This document shows, piece after piece, positions 27,030 to 33,997 of a stretch of 64,000 nt of DNA (position 1 is the first letter of the stretch; every line of letters begins with the position of its first letter). The translations under genes were made by a program, and so were the position numbers. The notes beneath the pieces are model-generated. The model made no database searches. It was not told where the DNA came from and saw only the letters and a list, made by a program, of their open reading frames with translations. Source of the DNA: Cellulomonas cellasea (GTDB taxonomy: Bacteria; Actinomycetota; Actinomycetes; Actinomycetales; Cellulomonadaceae); NCBI RefSeq assembly GCF_006538745.1, contig NZ_BJLR01000019.1, positions 62,001 through 126,000 on the forward strand, written 5' to 3'.

Positions 27030-28229
27030 GTGCTACGCGCCCTCCTCCTCGAGAACCTCCACCCCCAGGCCCGGACGATCCTCGAGTCCGCCGGCTTCGA
27101 CGTGACCACGCGCACCGGAGCGCTCGACGAGTCCGAGCTGGTCGACGCGCTCCAGGGCGTCCACCTCCTCGGCATCCGGTCCAAGACCCACGTCACCGAG
27201 TCCGTGATCGCCCAGGCGCCGGACCTGCTGGCCGTCGGGGCGTACTGCATCGGCACCAACCAGATCGACCTGGCCGCCGCAGCGGACCGCGGGGTGGCGA
27301 CGTTCAACGCCCCGTTCTCGAACACCCGCTCGGTCGTCGAGATCGCGATCGCCGACATCATCGCGCTGACCCGCCGGCTCACCGAGTTCAACTCCGCGAT
27401 GCACGCCGGCGTGTGGAACAAGAGCGCCGAGGGCGCGCACGAGATCCGCGGCCGCACGCTCGGGATCATCGGCTACGGCAACATCGGCACGCAGCTGTCG
27501 GTGCTCGCCGAGAACCTCGGCATGTCGGTCGTGTTCTACGACACCGCGGAGAAGCTCGCGCTCGGCAACGCGCGCCGCGCGGAGTCGCTCGACGAGCTGC
27601 TCGACGTCGCCGACATCGTGACGCTGCACGTGGACGGCCGCAGCGGGAACGCGGGCCTGTTCGGCGAGAAGCAGATCGCCCGCATGCGGCCCGGCTCGGT
27701 GTTCCTCAACCTCTCGCGCGGCTTCGTCGTCGACTACGCCGCCCTGCGGGACGCGATCGTCTCGGGCCACGTCGCGGGCGCGGCGGTCGACGTGTTCCCC
27801 ACGGAGCCCAAGCGCAAGGGCGACCCGTTCACCTCCGAGCTCCAGGGCCTGCCGAACGTGATCCTCACCCCGCACACGGGCGGGTCGACCGAGGAGGCGC
27901 AGGAGGCCATCGGCCAGTTCGTGTCGAACAAGGTCCGCGACTACCTGGCGACGGGTTCCACGACGCTGAGCGTCAACCTGCCGAACGTCGCGCTCGACCA
28001 GCCGCCGGGCGCGCACCGCCTCGCGTACCTGCACCGCAACGTCCCCGGCGTGCTGGCCGCGGTCAACGCGACGCTCGCCGAGCACGGGGTCAACGTCGCG
28101 GGCCAGCTCCTGGCGACGCGCGGGGAGATCGGCTACGTCGTCACCGACACCGACGCCCCGGTCGAGGACGCGGTGCTCGACGCGCTCCGGTCGCGCCCCG
28201 AGTCGGTGCGGCTGCGCCTGCTGTCCTGA
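27030..28229 (+). CDS. serA: D-3-phosphoglycerate dehydrogenase, short form
   Basis: SerA oxidises 3-phosphoglycerate to 3-phosphohydroxypyruvate with NAD, the first step of serine synthesis. The 399-residue protein aligns along its whole length with the E. coli type: GIRSKTHVTESVI, CIGTNQIDLAAAADRGVATFNAPFSNTRSVVE, the NAD loop IIGYGNIGTQL (near 147), catalytic TPHTGGSTEEAQ (His near 281), and a single ACT domain at the end (HRNVPGVLAAVNATLAEHGVNVAGQ). Many actinobacteria have the ~530-residue form with an extra ASB domain instead. GTG 27030 is my choice because homology begins there; the upstream 28 residues look non-coding. A strong terminator follows. Confidence 0.9.
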   Translation: MLRALLLENLHPQARTILESAGFDVTTRTGALDESELVDALQGVHLLGIRSKTHVTESVIAQAPDLLAVGAYCIGTNQIDLAAAADRGVATFNAPFSNTRSVVEIAIADIIALTRRLTEFNSAMHAGVWNKSAEGAHEIRGRTLGIIGYGNIGTQLSVLAENLGMSVVFYDTAEKLALGNARRAESLDELLDVADIVTLHVDGRSGNAGLFGEKQIARMRPGSVFLNLSRGFVVDYAALRDAIVSGHVAGAAVDVFPTEPKRKGDPFTSELQGLPNVILTPHTGGSTEEAQEAIGQFVSNKVRDYLATGSTTLSVNLPNVALDQPPGAHRLAYLHRNVPGVLAAVNATLAEHGVNVAGQLLATRGEIGYVVTDTDAPVEDAVLDALRSRPESVRLRLLS

Positions 28230-28270
28230 GGACCGGCCCGGGCCCTCGCCGCCCGGGTCCCTGAACGTCA

Positions 28271-28306
28271 CGAGGCGCCCGGACGACGGATCGTCCGGGC
28301 GCCTCG
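28271..28306. terminator. Bidirectional terminator after serA
   Basis: A perfect 16-bp inverted repeat (CGAGGCGCCCGGACGA and its complement) with a 4-nt loop lies between serA and the convergent DUF5302 gene. Confidence 0.9.
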
Positions 28307-28355
28307 TCGCGTTCGGTGCGGGTGCCCGTCGCGGGCCGCCGCCGGCCGCGTCCGG

Positions 28356-28556
28356 TCAGGCCGAGCCGGACTTGCGCCGGAACTGCCGCTGCACGGGCCC
28401 TGCGGTCTCCGAGCCGTGCACGCTGCCCGTGTTGCGCGAGCCGTCCGCGGACCGGTGCTGTGCCGCGGCCTTCTTGCGGTCCAGCGCCTCGCGGAACTTC
28501 GCCTTCGCGTCCTGCGCGACCGGCTCGGTGGTCGTGCTCTCGTCGTGCTCCGCCAT
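28356..28556 (-). CDS. DUF5302 small protein
   Basis: A 66-residue, highly charged protein of the actinobacterial DUF5302 type, with the conserved core AKAKFREALDRKKAAAQH and a basic C-terminus FRRKSGSA. It has no membrane segment. ATG 28556 is preceded by GAGGAGG at 7 nt, a strong ribosome-binding site, which supports this being a real gene despite its size. Function is unknown. It is a single gene between serA (convergent) and the acyl-CoA ligase gene (divergent). Confidence 0.82.
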   Translation of the reverse strand: MAEHDESTTTEPVAQDAKAKFREALDRKKAAAQHRSADGSRNTGSVHGSETAGPVQRQFRRKSGSA

Positions 28557-28736
28557 CGCGGTACCTCCTCGTCGTGGTGGGTCCGGGAAGCCCGGCCGGC
28601 GGAGCGGGTCGCTGCGCTGCAGGGTCAGCCTCCCCGAGTCGGCCCGGCAAAGCCAACCGGATTCGGACGCGCCTGCCGCGCGAGGCTCCTCGGCGGGCGT
28701 CGCGCTACGGTTCGCCCGCCGTACCCGTCGGTAACC

Positions 28737-28763
28737 TACGCACCCGTAAGTTACGCTCGCGTA
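28737..28763. promoter_or_regulatory. Twin palindromes overlapping the fadD start (candidate repressor operator)
   Basis: TACG-CACC-CGTA (28737-28748) and TACGC-TC-GCGTA (28752-28763) are two perfect inverted repeats with centres 15 bp apart, ending at the GTG start. A -10-like TAAGTT (28747-28752) lies between them. The layout suits a TetR-type repressor; no regulator gene lies next to it. Confidence 0.5.
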
Positions 28764-30467
28764 GTGACCACGACGTCCGACCGGCCCTGGCTCGCCTCCT
28801 ACGCACCCGGCACGCCGGCGGAGATCGAGGTGCCCGACGAACCGCTCGTCGCGAGCCTCGTGCGCGCCGCCGAGCAGCACCCCGACCGGGTCGCCGTCGA
28901 CTTCCTCGGGCGCGAGACCACCTACGCCGAGCTGCTCGTCGAGGTCGAGCGCGCGGCCGGCGCCCTGCACGGGCTCGGGGTCCGCGCCGGTGACCGTGTC
29001 GCGATCGCGCTGCCGAACGGGCGCGCGCACGTCGTCGCGTTCTGGGCCGTGCTGCGCCTCGGCGCGGTCGTCGTCGAGCACAACCCCACCTACTCCGCGG
29101 CCGAGCTCGAGCACCAGCTCCACGACTCCGGCGCGACCGTGGCCGTCTGCTGGGAGCAGACCGCCGCGCGGGTGTGCGAGGTCCGGGCGAGGACGGCCGT
29201 CACGACCGTCCTCGCCGTCGACATCTCCCGCGACCTGCCGTGGCGCTCACGTCTCGCGCTCGCGCTCCCGGTACCCGCCGCGCGGCGCACGCGGGCGAAG
29301 ATGCGGGGCCCCGCCCCCTCGGGCGCCCTGCCCTGGCACACCGTGCTCGCGCACGCTGAGCCGCTCGCGCCCGACCACCCGTACCCGGCATCCGGCGACG
29401 TCGCGCTCCTGCAGTACACCGGCGGCACGACCGGCACCCCCAAAGGCGCCGTCCTCACGCACCGCAACCTCGTGGCGAACGCCGTCCAGGGGGCGGTCTG
29501 GACCGGGCTGCAGAGCGGCTCCGAGACGATCTACGGCGCCCTGCCGTTCTTCCACGCGTTCGGCCTGACCCTGTGCCTCGCGTTCGCGACGCGCGTCGGG
29601 GCCACGCTCGTGGCGTTCCCGACGTTCGACCCGGACGCTGTGCTGCGCGCGCAGGCCCGACGGCCCGCGACCTTCATGCCCGGCGTCGCGCCCATGTTCG
29701 ACCGCGTCGCGCGCGCCGCCGAGGAGCGCGGCACCGACCTCCGCTCGATCCGCGTCGCGATCGCCGGGGCGATGCCGATCCCGGCGGAGACCGCGGAGCG
29801 GTGGGAGCGACTGACCGGCGGGCTCCTGATCGAGGGCTACGGGATGACCGAGACGTCGCCGGTCGCGCTCGGCAATCCCTGCACCCCCGACCGGCGCCCG
29901 GGCGCGCTCGGCCTGCCGTTCCCGAGCACCGAGATCCGCATCGTCGACCCCGAGGACCCCGCGCGCGACGTCGCCGCCGGCGAGCGCGGCGAGCTGCTCG
30001 TCCGCGGACCGCAGGTGTTCTCGGGGTACTGGCAGCGCCCCGAGGAGACCGCGGAGCAGCTGCTCGACGGCGGCTGGCTCCGCACCGGCGACGTCGTGAC
30101 GATGGACGACGACGGGGTGGTGACGCTCGTCGACCGCATCAAGGAGATGATCATCGCCGGCGGATTCAAGGTGTACCCGTCCCAGGTCGAGGACCACCTG
30201 CGGACGATGCCGGGCGTCGCGGACGTCGCCGTCGTGGGCGTCCCCGGCGGCGACCTCGGCGAGAAGGTCGTCGCGGCCGTCGTGCTCGAGGACCCGACGC
30301 GGACGCTCGACGTCGCCGCGGTGCGGGCGTGGTGCGAGCAGCGGCTCGCGCGCTACGCCGTCCCGCGCGAGCTCGTGATCATGACCGAGCTCCCGCGCTC
30401 CCAGATCGGGAAGGTGCTGCGCCGCGTGGTGCGCGAGCGCGTGCTCGCGGGCGACGCACCGGCCTGA
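28764..30467 (+). CDS. fadD: FadD-type long-chain acyl-CoA ligase
   Basis: A 567-residue ANL-superfamily enzyme that would activate a fatty acid to acyl-AMP and then acyl-CoA. Motifs: P-loop YTGGTTGTPKGAVLTHRNL (near residue 217), YGALPFFHAFGLT, YGMTETSPVA, GWLRTGDVVTMDDDGVVTLVDRIKEMIIAGGFKVYPSQVEDHL, and the C-terminal catalytic Lys in SQIGKVLRR. I start at GTG 28764, since the upstream frame is the reverse side of DUF5302. It has no Shine-Dalgarno site; the operator-like palindromes run right to the start codon, pointing to a very short leader. Acyl-chain preference is not visible in the sequence. Confidence 0.92.
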   Translation: MTTTSDRPWLASYAPGTPAEIEVPDEPLVASLVRAAEQHPDRVAVDFLGRETTYAELLVEVERAAGALHGLGVRAGDRVAIALPNGRAHVVAFWAVLRLGAVVVEHNPTYSAAELEHQLHDSGATVAVCWEQTAARVCEVRARTAVTTVLAVDISRDLPWRSRLALALPVPAARRTRAKMRGPAPSGALPWHTVLAHAEPLAPDHPYPASGDVALLQYTGGTTGTPKGAVLTHRNLVANAVQGAVWTGLQSGSETIYGALPFFHAFGLTLCLAFATRVGATLVAFPTFDPDAVLRAQARRPATFMPGVAPMFDRVARAAEERGTDLRSIRVAIAGAMPIPAETAERWERLTGGLLIEGYGMTETSPVALGNPCTPDRRPGALGLPFPSTEIRIVDPEDPARDVAAGERGELLVRGPQVFSGYWQRPEETAEQLLDGGWLRTGDVVTMDDDGVVTLVDRIKEMIIAGGFKVYPSQVEDHLRTMPGVADVAVVGVPGGDLGEKVVAAVVLEDPTRTLDVAAVRAWCEQRLARYAVPRELVIMTELPRSQIGKVLRRVVRERVLAGDAPA

Positions 30468-30494
30468 GTCCGGCGACGGGCCAGGCTGCGGGCC

Positions 30495-30594
30495 TCAGGC
30501 CGACGGGCTCGGGCGCGTCGCACCCGACGACGCGTCGCTCGCGACTCAGGCCGTCGGGCTCGGGCCCGTCGCACCCGACGACGCCTCGTCCGCG
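30495..30594. repeat. 51-bp tandem duplication of the nrdR 3' end
   Basis: About 48 bases starting at 30495 are repeated with few changes from 30546, a 51-bp (17-codon) period. The copy nearer the gene holds the last nrdR codons and stop (30546-30548); the other lies downstream in the same frame and includes a degenerate version of the same end. Confidence 0.75.
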
Positions 30595-31091
30595 CCGGAC
30601 GTGCCCGCGTCGGGGTCCCCGCCCGTCGCCGCAGCACGGGCCGCCTCGTGGTCCGCGCGCAGCACGGTGATCGCCGCCTCGAAGTCCTCCAGGGAGCTGA
30701 ACGCCTGGTAGACGCTCGCGAAGCGCAGGTAGGCCACCTCGTCGAGCTCGCGCAGCGGGCCCAGGATCGTCAGACCGATCTCGTAGGCGTCGAGCTCGGC
30801 GCTCCCGCTCGACCGGATGGTCTCCTCGACGCGCTGGGCGAGCAGCGCGAGGTCGTCCTCGCTGACCGGCCGGCCCTGGCAGGCCTTGCGCACGCCGTTG
30901 ATGACCTTCTCGCGGCTGAACGGCTCGGTGGCGCCGGAGCGCTTGACCACCGAGAGGCTCGCCGTCTCGACGGTCGTGAAGCGGCGGTTGCACTGGGGAC
31001 ACTGACGGCGACGACGGATCGAGGAGCCGTCGTCGGAGGTCCGGGAGTCGACGACGCGGGAGTCCCCGTGCCGGCAGAAGGGGCAGTGCAC
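30546..31091 (-). CDS. nrdR: NrdR, ribonucleotide reductase repressor
   Basis: NrdR is a zinc-ribbon/ATP-cone repressor of ribonucleotide reductase genes. The 181-residue protein starts [17 protein letters not shown], with the second zinc pair in [13 protein letters not shown]. The ATP-cone follows: [29 protein letters not shown] to [23 protein letters not shown]. The last ~30 residues (Ala/Gly/Ser/Asp-rich) are an extension over the usual ~150-residue length and come from the duplicated 3' region. GTG 31091 has no ribosome-binding site, but TAGGTT (31099-31104) ends 7 nt before it, typical of a leaderless mRNA. It follows the LysM gene, the usual lexA-neighbourhood order in actinobacteria. 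Confidence 0.93.
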   Translation of the reverse strand: MHCPFCRHGDSRVVDSRTSDDGSSIRRRRQCPQCNRRFTTVETASLSVVKRSGATEPFSREKVINGVRKACQGRPVSEDDLALLAQRVEETIRSSGSAELDAYEIGLTILGPLRELDEVAYLRFASVYQAFSSLEDFEAAITVLRADHEAARAAATGGDPDAGTSGADEASSGATGPSPTA

Positions 31092-31140
31092 GTCTGAGAA
31101 CCTAGGCGCTCGCGCGGCGACGACGCAACAGCGCCACGCC

Positions 31141-31749
31141 TCAGCGCTGGACGGGGAGGATGATCTCCTGACCCGCGTCGAGGCCTGCCGTCGCCAGCCC
31201 GTTGAGGGACTGGAGCTCGAGGACGACGTCACGGACGTCCTCGCCGGGCCGGGCGCTCTCGGCGGCGATCTCCCAGAGCGTCTCCCCCACGCCGACGGTG
31301 TACGTCGTGACCTCCAGCGCGCGCGACGGCCCGTCGGCGAGGGCCTGGCCGCCCTGGACGCCGGCCACGAGCACGAGGGCCGCGAGCAGCAGCACCACGA
31401 GCCGGCCGCGACGCGTCAGGCGCAGCGGACGCTCCTCGGCGCGGACGACCGTGGCCCCGTGCGAGGCGGGCACCGGGCGGCGCAGGGTGCCGACGGCAGG
31501 ACGCGGAGCGGCGCCGGCAGCGGCCCGGGCGGCCGCCGGGCGCGCTGCGCCACGCGAGCCGGGTGCAGCGACGCGAGCCGAGGCCGCCGTGCTGCGGGGA
31601 CCGGGCAGGGCGGGCCGCGCGCGACGGGGTGTCGGGACGGCGACGACGTGCGCGTCGGACCCGGCGAACCACGCCTCGCGGGCTCGTGCGGCCGCACTGC
31701 CGCTGCGCCCCTCGGAGCCGCGTGCCGTGGAGATCACCATCGCACTCAT
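31141..31749 (-). CDS. LysM membrane protein divergent from lexA (SOS division inhibitor-like)
   Basis: A 202-residue protein with a ~110-residue basic, Ala/Pro/Arg-rich N-terminus, one membrane helix (about 113-131: [18 protein letters not shown]) and an extracytoplasmic LysM domain ([27 protein letters not shown]...LNGL...GQEIILPV). Small LysM proteins divergent from lexA are known SOS-induced division inhibitors or wall-binding regulators in other Gram-positive bacteria (YneA in Bacillus, DivS in Corynebacterium, Rv2719c in Mycobacterium). Position and a LexA box at 31793-31808 make this the local equivalent, by inference. I start at ATG 31749; the longer frame crosses the LexA box. Confidence 0.85.
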   Translation of the reverse strand: MSAMVISTARGSEGRSGSAAARAREAWFAGSDAHVVAVPTPRRARPALPGPRSTAASARVAAPGSRGAARPAAARAAAGAAPRPAVGTLRRPVPASHGATVVRAEERPLRLTRRGRLVVLLLAALVLVAGVQGGQALADGPSRALEVTTYTVGVGETLWEIAAESARPGEDVRDVVLELQSLNGLATAGLDAGQEIILPVQR

Positions 31750-31792
31750 GCCGCCACCCTCCCTCGTCGACCCCCGCACTCCCCGCGCGGGT

Positions 31793-31808
31793 TCGAACAC
31801 GTGTTCGT
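31793..31808. promoter_or_regulatory. LexA box proximal to the LysM gene
   Basis: TCGAACACGTGTTCGT is one base from a perfect LexA palindrome and lies 43 bp upstream of the LysM protein start. It probably controls the LysM gene and helps control lexA. Confidence 0.85.
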
Positions 31809-31859
31809 CGAACGCTTGTACGGTTCTACCACCCCGCGTCGCGGGATGTCGAGACACGC

Positions 31860-31900
31860 TCGAACAGATGTTTGATCCGTCACCCCTGCTCCCCTAGGCT
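31860..31900 (+). promoter_or_regulatory. lexA promoter with second LexA box
   Basis: TCGAACAGATGTTTGA (31860-31875) is a LexA box. It overlaps a -35-like TTGATC (31872-31877), which stands 17 bp from a -10-like TAGGCT (31895-31900). Transcription would start near 31907 and give a ~70-nt leader to the lexA GTG at 31975. Repressor bound here would block the promoter directly. Confidence 0.8.
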
Positions 31901-31974
31901 GACGTCGCAGGAGACAGCGCACCACGAGGCACTGACACGGGCGCTGGCCAGCACCGATACATCTGGAGGCGACG

Positions 31975-32766
31975 GTGGCGAAGCAGCGCGGGACCGAGGA
32001 GAGGGCGGACGCCCCGGGCGGGACGGTCCGTGGCGGCCTGGCGTCCGTGCACACGCTCCCCGACGGCGCGCCGGACGGCGACGGGCTCACGGCGCGCCAG
32101 CGGCTCGTCCTCGAGACGATCCGGACGTCGGTCGAGTCGCGCGGCTACCCCCCGAGCATGCGCGAGATCGGCGACTCCGTCGGGCTCACGAGCCCGTCGA
32201 GCGTCAAGCACCAGCTCATGGCGCTCGAGCGCAAGGGCTACCTGCGCCGCGACCCGAACCGTCCGCGGGCGATCGAGGTCGTCCAGCCGGACGACTCGCG
32301 CGGGGTCGCGCCGTGGTCGGCGCCGAGCGTGACCGCGACGGCGTCGACCGGTCTCGGCGACGAGGACAGCGCCGCGCGGGACTCCGCGCCCGCCCCGTCC
32401 TACGTCCCCGTCGTCGGTCGGATCGCCGCCGGTGGGCCGATCCTGGCCGAGCAGGTCGTCGAGGACGTGTTCCCGCTCCCACGCCAGCTCGTCGGCGACG
32501 GCGACCTGTTCTTGCTCAAGGTGCAGGGTGACTCGATGGTCGAGGCGGCGATCTGCGACGGGGACTGGGTCGTCGTGCGGCGCCAGCCCGTCGCCGAGAA
32601 CGGCGAGATCGTCGCGGCCATGATCGACGGCGAGGCGACCGTCAAGACGTTCAAGCGCACGGACGGGCACGTGTGGCTGCTCCCCCACAACGCGGCCTAC
32701 GCGCCCATCCCCGGCGACGACGCGCAGGTGCTCGGCCGGGTCGTCAGCGTGCTGCGCAGCCTCTGA
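31975..32766 (+). CDS. lexA: LexA SOS repressor
   Basis: LexA represses DNA-damage genes and cleaves itself when RecA filaments form. The 263-residue protein has a winged-helix N-domain ([53 protein letters not shown]). A linker longer than in E. coli leads to the S24 autoprotease with cleavage site Ala152-Gly153 in VGRIAAGG, nucleophile Ser187 in GDSMVEAAI and Lys224 in VKTFKR. There is also a ~35-residue N-terminal extension. GTG 31975 has GGAGG upstream. Two LexA boxes lie in the divergent promoter region, and boxes of the same type occur at dinB/HEPN and recA in this window. Confidence 0.96.
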   Translation: MAKQRGTEERADAPGGTVRGGLASVHTLPDGAPDGDGLTARQRLVLETIRTSVESRGYPPSMREIGDSVGLTSPSSVKHQLMALERKGYLRRDPNRPRAIEVVQPDDSRGVAPWSAPSVTATASTGLGDEDSAARDSAPAPSYVPVVGRIAAGGPILAEQVVEDVFPLPRQLVGDGDLFLLKVQGDSMVEAAICDGDWVVVRRQPVAENGEIVAAMIDGEATVKTFKRTDGHVWLLPHNAAYAPIPGDDAQVLGRVVSVLRSL

Positions 32767-32795
32767 CCCCGGCTCCGGCCCACTTCCGGACGACC

Positions 32796-32836
32796 GACGG
32801 CCGCCCTGCCCGCTGATCGCGGGCCGGGCGGCCGTC
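32796..32836. terminator. Terminator hairpin between lexA and ldh
   Basis: GACGGCCGCCC-T-GCCCG pairs with CGGGC-C-GGGCGGCCGTC across a 7-nt loop, 30 bp after the lexA stop and before the convergent ldh end. Confidence 0.8.
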
Positions 32837-32934
32837 GTCGTCGTCGCGCCGGGGCCGCACTCCGCCGTGAGGAGACCGTGTCGTCGCCGTCGTCGTGCCG
32901 ACCGGACGGTGCTGCCGGCGCGGTGCGTTCCGCC

Positions 32935-33939
32935 TCAGAAACCGAAGCGCCGGGCCACCGCTCGCAGGGTCTCCGCCGAGCGCCGCAGCCCCGCCAGCTC
33001 GTCGGCGGACATCGGCACCTCGAGCCGCTCGCCGACGCCCTCGCGGCCCACAAGGGCCGGGACCGACAGGCACACGTCGCGGATGCCGTGGTACCCGTCG
33101 AGCAGGGACGACACCGGCAGGATCCGCTGCTCGTCCTTGATGACCGCCTCGATGATGCGCGACCCGGCGAGCGCGACCGCGTAGTTCGTCGCGCCCTTGC
33201 CCTCGATGATCCGGTAGGCGGACTCGACGACCTCGCGGGCGATGCCGTCGCGTACCTCCGAGGTGAGCGGCCCGCGGCCGTTGATGCCGTTCCACTCGAG
33301 CAGCGGCACGGCGCCGATCGTCGCCGAGCTCCACAGCGGGAGCTCGGTGTCGCCGTGCTCGCCCGCGACGTACGCGTGCACGTTCTGCACGGCGACGCCG
33401 GTCTGCTTGGCGATGAGGTAGCGCAGCCGCGAGGAGTCGAGCACCGTCCCGGAGCCGAACATCTGCGTCGGCGGGAGGCCGGACTGCTGCAGCGCGGCGT
33501 AGGTCACGATGTCGACCGGGTTGGTGACCATGATGTAGACCGCGTCGGGCGCGACCTCGACGAGCGGCGGCAGGATCTTGCCGACGAGCGAGATCGTCGC
33601 CTCGGCGAGGTCGATGCGGCTCTGGCCGGGCTTCTGCTTCGCGCCGGCGGTGACCACGACGACGTCCGCCCCCGTGCAGACCTCGATGTCGTCGGAGCCG
33701 ACCACCTCGGCCATCGGCATGAACTGGATGCCGTGCCCGAGGTCGAGCGCCTCGGCCTCGACCTTCGCCTTGTTGATGTCGTAGAGCGCGACGCTGCGCG
33801 CCGCGCCGCGCATCAGGGCCGCGTACGCCATCGTGGAGCCGACCGCGCCGGCCCCGACGATCGCGAGCTTGCTGGTCCGTCGCACCTGCCCCGCCGTCAC
33901 ACCCGTCAGGCCCAGGTCGTCGCCGTCGTTCTCGCTCAC
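32935..33939 (-). CDS. ldh: L-lactate dehydrogenase
   Basis: A 334-residue NAD-dependent L-lactate dehydrogenase interconverting pyruvate and lactate. Motifs: KLAIVGAGAVGSTMAYA (NAD loop), VVVTAGAKQKPGQSRIDL (substrate loop with Gln/Arg), VTNPVDIVTYAA, and the catalytic His in VAGEHGDTELPLWSS. The Gln in the loop supports lactate over malate. GTG 33939 has GGAGGACGC upstream. A short N-terminal extension (MSENDGDDLGLTGVTAGQVRR) precedes the fold. It is a single gene between dinG and lexA, with a terminator on the lexA side. Confidence 0.95.
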   Translation of the reverse strand: MSENDGDDLGLTGVTAGQVRRTSKLAIVGAGAVGSTMAYAALMRGAARSVALYDINKAKVEAEALDLGHGIQFMPMAEVVGSDDIEVCTGADVVVVTAGAKQKPGQSRIDLAEATISLVGKILPPLVEVAPDAVYIMVTNPVDIVTYAALQQSGLPPTQMFGSGTVLDSSRLRYLIAKQTGVAVQNVHAYVAGEHGDTELPLWSSATIGAVPLLEWNGINGRGPLTSEVRDGIAREVVESAYRIIEGKGATNYAVALAGSRIIEAVIKDEQRILPVSSLLDGYHGIRDVCLSVPALVGREGVGERLEVPMSADELAGLRRSAETLRAVARRFGF

Positions 33940-33997
33940 GCGTCCTCCTCACCGGTGGGCCCCCGCGGCCCCGACGCCCGAGGGCGTCGTGGCCAGG

